From Psychrobacter sp. ANT_WB68 (GTDB taxonomy: Bacteria > Pseudomonadota > Gammaproteobacteria > Pseudomonadales > Moraxellaceae), in the NCBI RefSeq assembly GCF_008369115.1, contig NZ_VOAZ01000001.1, positions 434,001-498,000 on the forward strand: DNA of 64,000 bases. The letters are read 5' to 3'. The notes below the pieces were generated by a model that saw nothing but the letters and a program-made list of their open reading frames with translations, was not told where the DNA came from and ran no database searches. The position numbers were made by a program, and so were the translations under genes. This document shows, piece by piece, positions 17,882 to 28,290 of this stretch; the first letter of the stretch is position 1; each line of letters starts with the position of its first letter.

Positions 17882-18480
17882 CCGCTCTCTACTTAAAAAC
17901 AATGCACCCAAAAGCTATGCAAATAAAAAATCTCGTGATGACGTTAGTAGGCTTACTGATGGCTTGTCTGCTCAGTTTTACCATGAGTCTTAGTGCGCAT
18001 GCAGCGATTGAAGTTTATGACTTCGACTCAGTACAACAAGAAGCACAGTATCGTGGTCTTATTGAAGAGCTGCGCTGCCCGAAATGTCAAAACCAAAATC
18101 TCGCGGGCTCTGATGCGCCTATTGCGCAAGATTTAAAACAAAAAACCTATGATCTGATTAAAGAAGGCCGTAGTGATACCGAGATACGGGCTTATATGCA
18201 AGAGCGTTATGGCGACTTTATTACTTATAAGCCGCCAGTACGTCCTTCGACATGGATACTCTGGTTTTTTCCGCCATTATTATTGATTGTATTGGTTATT
18301 GGTTGGTTTTGGCAAAGTAAACGCAGCCAGCGTGTAGCCAGTGGTCAAAGCGGCGTCATTATAGATAGCGTTGCGGCGTTATCTGCTGCAGAAAAAGCGG
18401 AACTTGATCGTCTATTATCGCTTAGCAATAAAAATGATAATAACGAGCATGATATTACCAGTACAGAGGACAAAAAATGA
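17878..18480 (+). CDS. ccmH: Cytochrome c maturation protein CcmH
   Basis: Thiol-reducing partner that reduces the CXXCH cysteines of apocytochrome c before ligation. The 200-aa protein has a signal segment up to SAHAA. The signature LRCPKCQNQNLAGSDAPIA carries the redox Cys pair, and a membrane helix (about residues 120-140) precedes a short tail. It begins inside the last codons of ccmG (ATGA overlap), with AAGGAG 8 bases upstream of the ATG. It corresponds to the short, CcmH-only form; the TPR part is separate as ccmI. Confidence 0.94.
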   Translation: MTALYLKTMHPKAMQIKNLVMTLVGLLMACLLSFTMSLSAHAAIEVYDFDSVQQEAQYRGLIEELRCPKCQNQNLAGSDAPIAQDLKQKTYDLIKEGRSDTEIRAYMQERYGDFITYKPPVRPSTWILWFFPPLLLIVLVIGWFWQSKRSQRVASGQSGVIIDSVAALSAAEKAELDRLLSLSNKNDNNEHDITSTEDKK

Positions 18481-19757
18481 CCCTATTTTCTACTTTTGGC
18501 TTATTTATTGCCCTAAGCTTACTGATTGCACTGTTACTGGCGGTCATCGTTATCATGCCATGGTTACGAGCGTCACGCTTAGGAGAAAAACCGGTAGACA
18601 ATCAGCTGCTCGATATCAATATTGCGGTATTTCGTGAGCGTCTAGCAGAGCTGCAAACCGATAAAGACACTGGCACTATCGATGAAGTACATTACCAGAA
18701 TCAAAAGCTGGAGCTTGAGCGCCAGTTATTGGATGCGCAGCGTAACGTAACGCCAATGGTCGCGCCCGGTATCAAAAGCCGTTTGATTATCATGATATGG
18801 GTGCCGGTATTAGCGGGGCTAGCATACTTTTTAATCAGCGACCGGACGCCTGTATTTGAGCTGTGGGCAGCGGAAGATAAAGTTGCACAAGTAGCGGACG
18901 ACTTGTTAACAGGTAAAATTGATCAGCCACCCGCTTGGGCGATTGAAGACGGCACGCAACTGATTAGTGCCATGCAGACGAACGTCTATCGTCATGCTGA
19001 TGACCCTGACCGCTGGATGCGTCTGTCTGAATTATTTTTATCATTAGAAGCAACCGATTCGGCACTGGAAGCATTATCGCGCGCTTATCGTTTGTCGCCA
19101 GACAATGAAGAGATTGCCACCACCTATGCGCAAATCAGCTTTTTTGCCAATAAAGGGCAGTTAGATGCCAATAGTCGCCGCGTCTTGCAGGACGTATTAG
19201 CAAAAAATCCACAGCATGAAGGCGCTCAAATGCTAATGGCAATGGGCGAGGCACGTGGTAATAACTTTGAGCAAGCTCAAGGCTGGATTAAGCGCTTACG
19301 TGATAGTATTGCCGCCAAACCAGGCGACCATAGCCAAGCACTGAAGAGCCTTGATGAGTTGAGTGCTAATGTCACCATGCAGCAGCAACAAGCTTCTGAA
19401 GGTATTGAGGTGACTGTATCTATTAACGCCAGTCTATTGCCATTGGTCAAAGCGGATGATGTGTTGTTTGTCGCTATTCGTGACGTGAAAGGTGGCCCAC
19501 CATTTGCCGCTAAGCGTCTACCAATCAGCGTGATTAAGCAAGGTGAAGCTAATATTAGCCTAAGTGACTTGGATGCTATGATGCCTGAACGTACGCTTGC
19601 CTCGGCTCGTGCTGAGAAAGTTCAGCTCGCTGTCATTGCCCGTATCAGTCATAGTGGTACTGCTACAGCGGAGTCAGGCGATTTATCGGGCAATCCTGTT
19701 GTGATTAGCGCTGACCAAAATCAGGTCAATGTGGCTATTAATCAACAAGTTCCTTAA
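18477..19757 (+). CDS. ccmI: Cytochrome c maturation protein CcmI (TPR chaperone)
   Basis: Apocytochrome chaperone of the ligation complex. It starts with a membrane helix, then a short coiled region (FRERLAELQTDKDTGTIDEVHYQNQKLELERQLLD, CcmI-type), a second helix (about residues 104-122), and TPR repeats (for example DPDRWMRLSELFLSLEATDSALEALSRAYRL). The C-terminal beta-rich domain contains FVAIRDVKGGPPFAAKRLP, seen in the C-terminal part of CcmH/CcmI proteins. Its ATG overlaps the ccmH stop by 4 bases. At 426 aa it is of usual size. Confidence 0.92.
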   Translation: MTLFSTFGLFIALSLLIALLLAVIVIMPWLRASRLGEKPVDNQLLDINIAVFRERLAELQTDKDTGTIDEVHYQNQKLELERQLLDAQRNVTPMVAPGIKSRLIIMIWVPVLAGLAYFLISDRTPVFELWAAEDKVAQVADDLLTGKIDQPPAWAIEDGTQLISAMQTNVYRHADDPDRWMRLSELFLSLEATDSALEALSRAYRLSPDNEEIATTYAQISFFANKGQLDANSRRVLQDVLAKNPQHEGAQMLMAMGEARGNNFEQAQGWIKRLRDSIAAKPGDHSQALKSLDELSANVTMQQQQASEGIEVTVSINASLLPLVKADDVLFVAIRDVKGGPPFAAKRLPISVIKQGEANISLSDLDAMMPERTLASARAEKVQLAVIARISHSGTATAESGDLSGNPVVISADQNQVNVAINQQVP

Positions 19758-19889
19758 TGAGCCAATATCAAAATATAAGTGTTTAATAAGGGTGCGCTGC
19801 CAGACTGCTGACGGCGCGCAATCTTATCCTATGAACAGATAAGTCATCGTAACTTGCCGCATCCAGACTAAAAATACTTGAGCTTTTGA

Positions 19890-20633
<744 letters not shown>

Positions 20634-20680
20634 TAGCTTTTTAGAGCTGCTGATAGAGCGTGCTTATTGACGGTTATATT

Positions 20681-20710
20681 AAAAACCCTGCTTTCGTAGC
20701 AGGGTTTTTT
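20681..20710 (+). terminator. Terminator of adk
   Basis: A 12-bp perfect stem AAAAACCCTGCT / AGCAGGGTTTTT with a loop containing TTCG and a terminal T-run. Confidence 0.92.
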
Positions 20711-20782
20711 AATGAGTAAAGAATAATGAACAACATCAGCAAAAATACAAGTTATTAAAAATAAACTCTAAATAACGTCCAT

Positions 20783-20816
20783 AAAAAAACCGCTTACTCG
20801 GATAAGTAAACGGCTT
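20783..20816 (-). terminator. Terminator of secB
   Basis: On the minus strand an 11-bp stem (AGCCGTTTACT with AGTAAGCGGTT, two wobble pairs) is followed by seven T. It lies about 40 bases after the secB stop. Confidence 0.8.
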
Positions 20817-20854
20817 TCAGATATTAATAAGCTCATACTTTAGCAGGTTAAGAC

Positions 20855-21307
20855 TTACGCGTTACCTTGCGCATCAACTTGTGCTTGCTGTTGGCTTTGC
20901 GCGTACGCTTGGTCAAAGTTGACTGGCGCAAGCAATAACTGCGGGAAGCTACCACGTGTGACGATGTCGCTGATGACTTCACGTGCATACGGGAACAACA
21001 CGTTCGGGCAGTAAGCGCCTAGGATTTGACCGATTTGGTCTTCTGGGATATCTTTCAATAAGAAAATACCCGCTTGATGAACTTCGGCGATAAATGCCGC
21101 TTCTTCCGCGTTTTTAGCATTGACACTAACCGTCAGTACCACTTGGTAATGATCGTCATCCAATTTTTCTGCGTTGCTAGACAAATTGATATCAAGCTCA
21201 GGGTTCCACTCTTTGGTGAATACGCCCGCGCCTGGGACTTCAAGTGACATATCTTTTACATAAATACGTTCTAGTGCCAATTGTGGTTGTGCTTGTTCTT
21301 CAGCCAT
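20855..21307 (-). CDS. secB: Protein-export chaperone SecB
   Basis: Tetrameric cytosolic chaperone that holds preproteins unfolded and delivers them to SecA. The sequence shows [18 protein letters not shown] near the start and the conserved [32 protein letters not shown]. At 150 aa it has the usual size. It lies downstream of grxC and the rhodanese gene in the order found in E. coli (yibN-grxC-secB). Confidence 0.97.
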   Translation of the reverse strand: MAEEQAQPQLALERIYVKDMSLEVPGAGVFTKEWNPELDINLSSNAEKLDDDHYQVVLTVSVNAKNAEEAAFIAEVHQAGIFLLKDIPEDQIGQILGAYCPNVLFPYAREVISDIVTRGSFPQLLLAPVNFDQAYAQSQQQAQVDAQGNA

Positions 21308-21378
21308 GGTAATTCCTTTAAAAGTTCATCAAATAATGGGGCAAATGGTCATTGTCATGAAATATCATTGTAATATAA

Positions 21379-21410
21379 ATCGAGACTGAGTTTTGAAATT
21401 TCATCTCGAT
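21379..21410 (-). terminator. Possible terminator between grxC and secB
   Basis: ATCGAGA at 21379-21385 pairs with TCTCGAT at 21404-21410. On the minus strand the stem is followed by TTATATT, a weak U-rich tail. It may terminate grxC partially and separate secB expression. Confidence 0.4.
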
Positions 21411-21504
21411 GTTTTTCAGCAGGATAATTTTTCGCAAGTCGCTTTATCTCTGCTACTGCCTATCTTCACATAAATAAAAACGGGCAGTAGAACAAGATAG
21501 CAAA

Positions 21505-21768
21505 TTAACCCGCCAATAGCTCGTCAAGTTTGCCTTGTTGGTTCATTTGATTGAGCTCATCAAAACCGCCGACAAAGGTATCGCCGATGAAAATCTGTGG
21601 CACAGTACGATAGTTATTGGTTGTTTGCATCAATGCTTGGCGCTCTTCGCGACTCATATCATGCATACCGATTTCTTCGTAGTCAACGCCTTTATTCTTT
21701 AGCAATTGCTTGGCGTTTGAGCAGTATGGGCAGATAGGGGTGGTGTAAACTTTAACAGATACAGTCAT
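21505..21768 (-). CDS. grxC: Glutaredoxin 3
   Basis: Small glutathione-dependent thiol oxidoreductase. The CPYC active site is at residues about 13-16 (TTPICPYCSNAK), and the glutathione-binding YRTVPQIFIGDTFVGGFDEL is complete. The 87-aa length matches GrxC (83 aa in E. coli). It lies between the rhodanese gene and secB, each separated by 200-280 bases. Confidence 0.96.
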   Translation of the reverse strand: MTVSVKVYTTPICPYCSNAKQLLKNKGVDYEEIGMHDMSREERQALMQTTNNYRTVPQIFIGDTFVGGFDELNQMNQQGKLDELLAG

Positions 21769-21963
21769 GATAAATCCTTATTTATAAGTTTATAGAGCAA
21801 TCGTTATAGGTGAGAGAATCGTATTATAAAAGTTGCTTATAGAGGCTGCAATCAAGTAAATCACAAGCCTATATTCTATTATGCTCACTATAAAGTGGGG
21901 ATGGCACTGCTAAATTCAAGCAATGTTGACTGAAAAGCGCTGAGCGTATCATAACTGCCACAT

Positions 21964-21994
21964 AAAAAAGACACCTATTAAAAAGGTGTCTTTT
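21964..21994. terminator. Bidirectional terminator between rhodanese gene and grxC
   Basis: AAAAGACACCT pairs with AGGTGTCTTTT around a 6-base AT loop, flanked by A and T runs. It ends the rhodanese transcript on the minus strand. Confidence 0.85.
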
Positions 21995-22049
21995 AGATTG
22001 GCCCTGCATGTTTACCAGCGCTGTATGAACTAACGCTTAATCTACTGCC

Positions 22050-22505
22050 TTACTTATGCAAACTTGGCTTAGCTTTGCCTTTGTTTTTAGGCTTAGCATC
22101 TTTTATCCCAACCAATGGCATACCAGCGCCTTGCCAGCCGCCAATACCGCCCTCTAAGCGATAAACACTGTCTTTACCAATCATCTGAATGGCTGCGCCT
22201 GCTTGCACGCCCATATCACAGATGATAATGACTGGCTGCTCAATCGCACGAATTTCTTCTAAGCGGTCTTTAAGCTCAGTGAAAGGTATGTTGCGGCTGC
22301 CTTGGATATAACCGGTCTCAAATTTCTTTTTGGCACGAATATCGATCAACTGCGCATTTTGCGAGTTAACCATCATACCCAGTGTATTGGGCGATATTTT
22401 TCTGCCACTACGTTTGTTTTCAATAGCAAAAAATAGCACGGCAAGTACGGCTAATATACCAAATAAAAACGGGTGGTTGCCCACAAATTCCAGCGCACGA
22501 TCCAA
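22050..22505 (-). CDS. Membrane-anchored rhodanese-like protein (YibN type)
   Basis: Single-domain sulfurtransferase-like protein. An N-terminal membrane helix (residues about 10-28, FLFGILAVLAVLFFAI) anchors a rhodanese domain. The domain has LIDIRAKKKFETGYIQGSRNIPF and the putative active-site Cys in IIICDMGVQAG. A Lys-rich tail ends the protein. Its length (151 aa) and its position upstream of grxC and secB match E. coli YibN (143 aa). The substrate is unknown. Confidence 0.88.
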   Translation of the reverse strand: MDRALEFVGNHPFLFGILAVLAVLFFAIENKRSGRKISPNTLGMMVNSQNAQLIDIRAKKKFETGYIQGSRNIPFTELKDRLEEIRAIEQPVIIICDMGVQAGAAIQMIGKDSVYRLEGGIGGWQGAGMPLVGIKDAKPKNKGKAKPSLHK

Positions 22506-22633
22506 ACCATACCTCCAAAAAATAAGTGTTCGGCTAAACTGAGAAGACAGCCTAACGATATGAACAAGGCGCTATTATACCGATTAGACTAACCATAGTA
22601 AACGTGTGATGATCAACCTAGTGATTAACGTTT

Positions 22634-22682
22634 GATAAGGCAGTGATTAATAAAACACGGGTTAATAAGGCAATGATTAATA
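22634..22682. repeat. Short direct repeat at the 3' end of rsgA
   Basis: ATAAGGCAGTGATTAATA at 22635-22652 recurs as ATAAGGCAATGATTAATA from 22665, a 30-base period with one difference. The second copy runs into the rsgA stop codon. It is probably a local duplication. Confidence 0.6.
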
Positions 22683-23780
22683 GGGTTTAGTATCCGCTTC
22701 TTCTCTTAGCGTCACAAGATTTTCAACACGGCGCTGTAGTACTTCACCATCCGCCACTGCTTGCCATAACGCGCAGCCTTTGCTGTTATGAGTATGGCGA
22801 CAATCACGGAATTGGCAATCACCTGCCAGTGGTGCAAGCTCAACGAAACCTGAGATGATGTCATCAGGGGTTAAATGCCAAATGCCGTACTCGCGAATAC
22901 CAGGGGTATCGACGATACCACCTTGGGTTAAGTCGTCTGGATTAAATGGTAATAGGCGACTGGTCGTGGTGGTATGCTGACCGAGCTTCGAGTTCTCAGA
23001 AATAATATTTACGCTCTGTGCCGATTCGGGTAGTAGAGCATTAATGAGGCTGCTTTTACCGACGCCAGATTGACCAGCAAAAATAACCAGCTTTTTATCA
23101 ATGTAGCGTTTTAACTCATCCAGTCCTTCTTGCTCATCACTATCAGCGATATTTTCAGGACAATCAACTGAGGTCAGTACGCTCTCATAACCAAGCGCTG
23201 CATATTGTGCGAGTAGCTCATTGGTATCTACGCCGTTTTCTTGCGCCAGTAAATCGGCTTTATTGAGCACCAATAATGGCTTAACGCCAGCATGATGACA
23301 GACGACCAAATAGCGATCAATGAGAGTCGGCGCAGCGGCAGGTAGCGGCGCAAACACAATCGCCAAAATATCGACATTGGCGGCGACAGGTTTGAGCTTA
23401 TGATAACGATCAGGACGCGAGACTAGAGAGGTACGTGGCTTGACCGACTCGATACGTCCAAAGCCGGTATTAGGATCAGCACTCCAGCGCACTTGATCGC
23501 CAGCAGCTAACATCGGTAAGTTGGTGCGCACATGACAGCGCCAAATATCGCCTAGCGCCAACGCCTGCCAAAACGGCTCAGGATCATCGGGCGCAATCTC
23601 CGGCTGCTCAGGTATCACTGCAGGCAAGCTGGTCACTTGCACTTCTAGCTGCTTGCCATAATGCGCCATGACCACGCCATCCATCAAACTGTCATCGATG
23701 CTGTCTTGACTGTCCAGCTGTTGTTTGTCGATGCGACGAATCTGCTGCTTAGTCAGTTTGCGTTGCCGGATTAATGCCAT
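22677..23780 (-). CDS. rsgA: Ribosome small-subunit biogenesis GTPase RsgA
   Basis: Circularly permuted GTPase that checks late 30S maturation. An N-terminal OB domain is followed by G4 (LVLNKADLL), G1 (FAGQSGVGKSSLINAL), G3 (VDTPGIREYG) in permuted order. The C-terminal zinc knuckle has Cys/His in GDCQFRDCRHTHNSKGC. Length 367 aa, as expected (E. coli 350 aa). The gene diverges from orn, as in many gammaproteobacteria. Confidence 0.96.
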   Translation of the reverse strand: MALIRQRKLTKQQIRRIDKQQLDSQDSIDDSLMDGVVMAHYGKQLEVQVTSLPAVIPEQPEIAPDDPEPFWQALALGDIWRCHVRTNLPMLAAGDQVRWSADPNTGFGRIESVKPRTSLVSRPDRYHKLKPVAANVDILAIVFAPLPAAAPTLIDRYLVVCHHAGVKPLLVLNKADLLAQENGVDTNELLAQYAALGYESVLTSVDCPENIADSDEQEGLDELKRYIDKKLVIFAGQSGVGKSSLINALLPESAQSVNIISENSKLGQHTTTTSRLLPFNPDDLTQGGIVDTPGIREYGIWHLTPDDIISGFVELAPLAGDCQFRDCRHTHNSKGCALWQAVADGEVLQRRVENLVTLREEADTKPY

Positions 23781-24007
23781 GGGTTGGGACCTATTAGAAA
23801 AATATTGCTCAGTGTAGCGTGAAAATTTGCTAACATACAGCCTAAAGCAACGCTGGCAGATAGTGGTTTTGTAATGTTTTAGATTTCTTTAGACATTATA
23901 GCTAGCAAAGCGCAAAAAATATTATTTGAGCATGACTATTTTATATAATTTCTTTAGTTAACATTGCTCCAAAGTTGTTCCAAACTTTATTGACCATAGG
24001 ACAAGAT

Positions 24008-24595
24008 ATGAGTACCGATGACCATCCCAATAAGATTAAAATCAGGAACCAAGGTAAAAAAGGGCTGGTATGGATTGATTTAGAAATGACCGGACTTGAT
24101 ACCTTAAACGATGAGATTATCGAAATAGCCACCGTCGTCACTGATGAAGATTTAAACGTCCTTGCCGAAGGGCCTGTATTTGCCATTAAAGTATCAGATC
24201 AAGTGCTAAATAAAATGGATGACTGGAATACTAAGCAGCATGGCCAGTCAGGATTGGTTGACCGTGTGCGCCGTAGTACCGTGACATTGGCAGAAGCCGA
24301 AGCTGAGACTATTAAGTTTTTGAATAAGTGGGTTGATAGTGGTAAGTCGCCAATGTGCGGCAATTCCATTTGCCAAGATCGCCGCTTTATGGCGCGCCAA
24401 ATGCCTGAGTTAGAGCGCTTTTTCCACTATCGCAACCTTGATGTGTCGTCGATTAAAGAGCTGTGCTTCCGCTGGCGTCCTGATATCTTAAAGAATTTTG
24501 AAAAAGGCGGTAGTCATTTAGCGTTAGATGATATTCGCGATTCTATTCGTGAGCTGAAACATTATCGTCAGCACTTTTTTAAATTGATGCCTTAG
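24008..24595 (+). CDS. orn: Oligoribonuclease
   Basis: Essential 3'-5' exoribonuclease that degrades di- and short oligonucleotides. DEDDh motifs are visible: [10 protein letters not shown] (D and E), [25 protein letters not shown], and [18 protein letters not shown] with the catalytic His. From ATG 24008 the protein has 195 aa (E. coli 181 aa). The TTG start further upstream at 23975 is less likely because GGACA lies close before ATG 24008. Confidence 0.96.
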   Translation: MSTDDHPNKIKIRNQGKKGLVWIDLEMTGLDTLNDEIIEIATVVTDEDLNVLAEGPVFAIKVSDQVLNKMDDWNTKQHGQSGLVDRVRRSTVTLAEAEAETIKFLNKWVDSGKSPMCGNSICQDRRFMARQMPELERFFHYRNLDVSSIKELCFRWRPDILKNFEKGGSHLALDDIRDSIRELKHYRQHFFKLMP

Positions 24596-24640
24596 AGTTA
24601 AAGGTATTCTATAAGTTCGTAATGCTTTAGATGGTCAAAG

Positions 24641-24672
24641 AAAGGGTCTGTTATTTGAACAGACCCTTTTTT
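24641..24672. terminator. Terminator between convergent orn and lpxH
   Basis: AAAGGGTCTGTT pairs with AACAGACCCTTT around a 5-base loop. T-run on the plus strand and A-run on the other side, so usable in both directions. Confidence 0.9.
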
Positions 24673-24689
24673 ATTTAGCATGATATGCT

Positions 24690-25532
24690 TTAAACCAATA
24701 TATTAAACTCAAATAGTCTAAATCCAGCATTATTGTTGCCGGCATTTTCATCTACTGTCACAGCGCCAATCACCGCACTGACTTTTTGCTGGCGTTTGTC
24801 GCTATCTAGCAATCGCCAATCACCAAGTACGTAGCGTATTTTGTCGTGGATGGTTTTATGAATATCTGGACGATGCGTATGCCCGTGTATTAAAGCATCA
24901 CTATTTGTCACTGCTTGCATCACCGCATTTTCATTGACATCCATGATGTAAGCGGCTTTATTGGCATTATTCTGCTGACTCTTTTTACGCATTTTATCGG
25001 CGATAGCCAAGCGTTTTTCTAGCGATTTATTCAGCAAATAGCATTGGGTCAAACGGTTACGCATAATTTTTCGAAAAAACTGATATTTCTTATCATCAAT
25101 GCATAATGCATCGCCGTGTTCTAAGCGATAATTTTGCTGTCCAATAGTTAAGGTATACGGCTCATAAATTAGCGCACCACCGAATAAGTTGCAAAATGGC
25201 TGACCCAACAAAAAATCACGGTTGCCATGCATAACCAAAATTTCACAACCTTCGATACGCAGCTTTTTTAATTTTACAATAAGCGGGGTTAGCCAATGTG
25301 TTGTGCGCTCATCTTCTGATAACGATAGGTACACGTCATCACCTAGCCATACCTCGAACCAATCGCCTAAGATAAACAAGCGCTTGAGCGACGGCAGAGC
25401 AAGGCAATCATCAAGCAGCGCCAAAAAAGCCTGCACTAAGGCAGGCTCTTCAGGCGATAAATGCAAATCGCTAATCAATACTTGCCGCACTTCATGAGGA
25501 CGGGTGGTAATTAGGTGGTTGAAACTTTGCAT
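24690..25532 (-). CDS. lpxH: UDP-2,3-diacylglucosamine diphosphatase
   Basis: Metallo-phosphoesterase making lipid X in lipid A synthesis. The calcineurin-like metal motifs are complete: ISDLHLS, FILGDWFEVW, MHGNRDFLLG, HGDALC and HGHTHRP. The frame has 280 aa, about 40 more than E. coli LpxH, spread over a Lys/Gln/Asn-rich insertion (KMRKKSQQNNANKAA) and an extended C-terminus. The gene follows ppiB in the same direction by 87 bases, matching the common ppiB-lpxH pair. Confidence 0.93.
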   Translation of the reverse strand: MQSFNHLITTRPHEVRQVLISDLHLSPEEPALVQAFLALLDDCLALPSLKRLFILGDWFEVWLGDDVYLSLSEDERTTHWLTPLIVKLKKLRIEGCEILVMHGNRDFLLGQPFCNLFGGALIYEPYTLTIGQQNYRLEHGDALCIDDKKYQFFRKIMRNRLTQCYLLNKSLEKRLAIADKMRKKSQQNNANKAAYIMDVNENAVMQAVTNSDALIHGHTHRPDIHKTIHDKIRYVLGDWRLLDSDKRQQKVSAVIGAVTVDENAGNNNAGFRLFEFNILV

Positions 25533-25618
25533 TTATCCTTATCCTCGTAACTTTAAACAGTAACGACTCATAACTTTTACTGACTCATCGCTACTGAGTA
25601 ATGGCTATTGAAGAATGA

Positions 25619-26134
25619 CTACTTAGTGATGATGGTTGCTGAATTGATAACCACTGGCTCTTTTGGCACATCAGCATGCATGCCGAAACGACCAGTTGGT
25701 ACGCCGCGCATTTTTTCGATGACGTCCATACCGCTTGTTACTTTACCAAATACCGTATAGCCCCAACCTTGCATGTTTTTGCCAGAATGGTTTAGGAAAT
25801 CGTTGTCTTTAACGTTAATGAAAAACTGGCTGGTTGCTGAATGCGGATCTTGCGTACGCGCCATTGCAATCGTACCTTTGTCATTCTTTAAGCCGTTATC
25901 AGCTTCGTTTTCAACTGGCGCATTGGTCGCTTTTTCATTCATCTCAGCGTCCATTCCGCCGCCTTGAATCATAAAGCCGTCAATGATGCGATGGAAAATC
26001 GTACCGTCATAATGACCGGATTTTACATAGTTTAAAAAGTTTTCTACCGTTTTTGGCGCTTTTTCTTCATTAAGTTCGATAACGATCGCACCCATATTGG
26101 TGTCTAATTCTACTACTGGTGGCATGTCTACCAT
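25619..26134 (-). CDS. ppiB: Peptidyl-prolyl cis-trans isomerase B (cyclophilin)
   Basis: Cytoplasmic cyclophilin; there is no signal peptide. The core has [18 protein letters not shown], the active-site Arg in HRI, and the later [21 protein letters not shown]. The length is 171 aa (E. coli PpiB 164 aa). AAGGAA precedes the first ATG by about 8 bases and supports this start. Confidence 0.95.
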   Translation of the reverse strand: MVDMPPVVELDTNMGAIVIELNEEKAPKTVENFLNYVKSGHYDGTIFHRIIDGFMIQGGGMDAEMNEKATNAPVENEADNGLKNDKGTIAMARTQDPHSATSQFFINVKDNDFLNHSGKNMQGWGYTVFGKVTSGMDVIEKMRGVPTGRFGMHADVPKEPVVINSATIITK

Positions 26135-26406
26135 GTGATGTTCCTTTTTGATTGCAGCGCCTAAAATGACGCTGTTAAGTGGTGATTAAAAAGTTGGTGG
26201 TTAAAAAGTTATGGCTAGTCTAACGGCTTTTTTATCCCGTGTCATGTATCAGGCTGTTAATGCCTTTGCAAAAGCTGATAGAATAACGCAACTTTACCTT
26301 TTTATTATAATTTTTGATAACCTGTTTTAATGGTTTGGTTTGAATTTTCCATGCTGCGTGATGTCACGCCGTGTGAACTGACAATTTGCGTTAGGAGCAA
26401 TGCCCG

Positions 26407-28146
26407 ATGAGTGAGCACTCAAGCAACAATGCACAAAAAGACGAACAAAAAAACGATTTTATTCGTAATATCATTCGTGACGATGTCAAGGCGCAAAAAT
26501 ATCCACAAATTGTGACACGCTTTCCACCTGAGCCAAACGGCTACTTGCATTTAGGTCATGTTAAATCCATCTGCCTAAACTTTGGCGTGGCTGAAGAGTT
26601 TGGCGGTGTTTGTAATTTGCGCTTTGATGACACCAATCCAACGGCAGAAAAGCAAGACTACATCGATAACATTAAGAACGATGTGAGATGGCTGGGATTT
26701 GAGTGGGCAGGAGAGGCACACTATGCGTCAGGCTACTTTGACCAGCTTCATGCTTGGGCAGTGCAGTTGATTGAGCAGGGCAATGCGTATGTAGACTTGC
26801 AGTCGCCTGAGCAGATTAAAGAAAACCGTGGCTCATTTAACGAAGCAGGCACGCCGTCACCACATCGTGATGCCAGTGTCGAAGAAAATCTGCAACTTTT
26901 TGATGATATGAAAAATGGCAAGTTTGCGGAAGGTAAAGCCGTTTTGCGCGCCAAAATTGATATGGCAAGCCCAAACATGAACATGCGCGACCCTGTTATC
27001 TACCGTGTTATGCATCAAGCCCATCATCAAACCGGCGATAAATGGTGTATTTATCCCATGTATGACTTTGCGCATCCTCTTTCTGATGCAATTGAGGGCA
27101 TCACGCATTCGTTATGTACGCTAGAGTTTGAAGACCATCGTCCATTCTATGATTGGGCAGTAGAAAAAGTTGGCTTTGATGTACCGCCACATCAGTATGA
27201 GTTCTCTCGTCTAAATGTCGACCATACCATGACCAGTAAGCGCAAATTAAAGCAGCTGGTGGATGAAAATATCGTCAGCGGTTGGGATGATCCGCGTATG
27301 CCGACGATTGCTGGCATGCGTCGCCGTGGTTACACGCCAGAAGGTTTACGTGACTTCTGTGAGCGCGTGGGCGTGACCAAAGTAGATAGTGTCGTCGATT
27401 TTCGCTTATTAGAATTTAGTATTCGTCAGTCGTTAGAGACAACGACGGCGCGTGGTATGGCAGTGCTAAAGCCATTAAAAGTGACGATTACCAACTTTGC
27501 CGAAGCGGTCAGCAGTTGGGAAACGGAGAAAGCGGATAGCGTTACTGCGCGTTTTGATGATGAGTCGCAAACTTTATGGCTGACGCAGCCTAACCATCCT
27601 AATGTCGATATGGGTGAGCGTGAAATCCCTTTCACTGAAACCTTGTATATTGACCAAGGCGATTATGAGATTGAGCCACCAGCAGGTTATAAGCGTTTAT
27701 CACCAGAAAAGAATGAGATTCGCCTGCGTAATACTTATGTATTGGCAGTGACTGAGCATATCTTAGATGACGCTGGTAATGTGGTTGAGCTAAAAGCGAC
27801 GATTGATTCGGCGACACTGGGCAACAACCCTGAAGGTCGCAAGGTTAAGGGCGTTATTCATTGGGTATCAGCCAGCCAAGGCGTACCCGCCACCGTGCGT
27901 ATGTATGAGCAGTTATTTAGTGCTGAAGACCCAAGTAGCGTCGCTGACGTCCATCAAGCACTAAATCCTAACTCATTGATTGAGCTGCAAGCGGTAGTTG
28001 AGCCGTCACTTGCTAATAGCGATGCGGGTACGCGCTTCCAGTTTGAGCGTGAAGGTTACTTTATCTCTGATAGTGAAGATCATAGCAGTGATAAGCCCGT
28101 CTTTAACCAAATTGTTAGCCTACGTGACAGCTATAAACCTGCTTAA
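26407..28146 (+). CDS. glnS: Glutaminyl-tRNA synthetase
   Basis: Class I synthetase charging tRNA-Gln directly. The HIGH motif is PPEPNGYLHLGHVKS (about residues 41-55), and the KMSKS-equivalent is MTSKRKL. RLNVDHTMTSKRKL and the FDDTNP motif distinguish GlnRS from GluRS. The 579-aa length includes the C-terminal anticodon-binding beta barrels. The presence of GlnRS is typical of gammaproteobacteria. It diverges from ppiB. Confidence 0.97.
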   Translation: MSEHSSNNAQKDEQKNDFIRNIIRDDVKAQKYPQIVTRFPPEPNGYLHLGHVKSICLNFGVAEEFGGVCNLRFDDTNPTAEKQDYIDNIKNDVRWLGFEWAGEAHYASGYFDQLHAWAVQLIEQGNAYVDLQSPEQIKENRGSFNEAGTPSPHRDASVEENLQLFDDMKNGKFAEGKAVLRAKIDMASPNMNMRDPVIYRVMHQAHHQTGDKWCIYPMYDFAHPLSDAIEGITHSLCTLEFEDHRPFYDWAVEKVGFDVPPHQYEFSRLNVDHTMTSKRKLKQLVDENIVSGWDDPRMPTIAGMRRRGYTPEGLRDFCERVGVTKVDSVVDFRLLEFSIRQSLETTTARGMAVLKPLKVTITNFAEAVSSWETEKADSVTARFDDESQTLWLTQPNHPNVDMGEREIPFTETLYIDQGDYEIEPPAGYKRLSPEKNEIRLRNTYVLAVTEHILDDAGNVVELKATIDSATLGNNPEGRKVKGVIHWVSASQGVPATVRMYEQLFSAEDPSSVADVHQALNPNSLIELQAVVEPSLANSDAGTRFQFEREGYFISDSEDHSSDKPVFNQIVSLRDSYKPA

Positions 28147-28207
28147 TTGATAAAGTTTAGCACCGCTAATGTTTATTTAAGATGTTACTGAACAATAGTA
28201 GTTTGCA

Positions 28208-28246
28208 AGCTTGCCCATTTCTAGTACGCTAGGGATGGGCTTTTTT
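28208..28246 (+). terminator. Terminator of glnS
   Basis: GCCCATTTCTAG pairs with CTAGGGATGGGC, using two wobble pairs, and is followed by six T. It separates glnS from the PLD/TerD module. Confidence 0.85.
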
Positions 28247-28290
28247 GTGAATAATTATAAATTTTAATCGTAAGGTTTAAGGGTGCAATC

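Noticed and set aside
19793..19820. Terminator of the ccm operon
   Set aside because: TGCGC/GCGCA can pair, but the inner stem is poor and no T-run follows.
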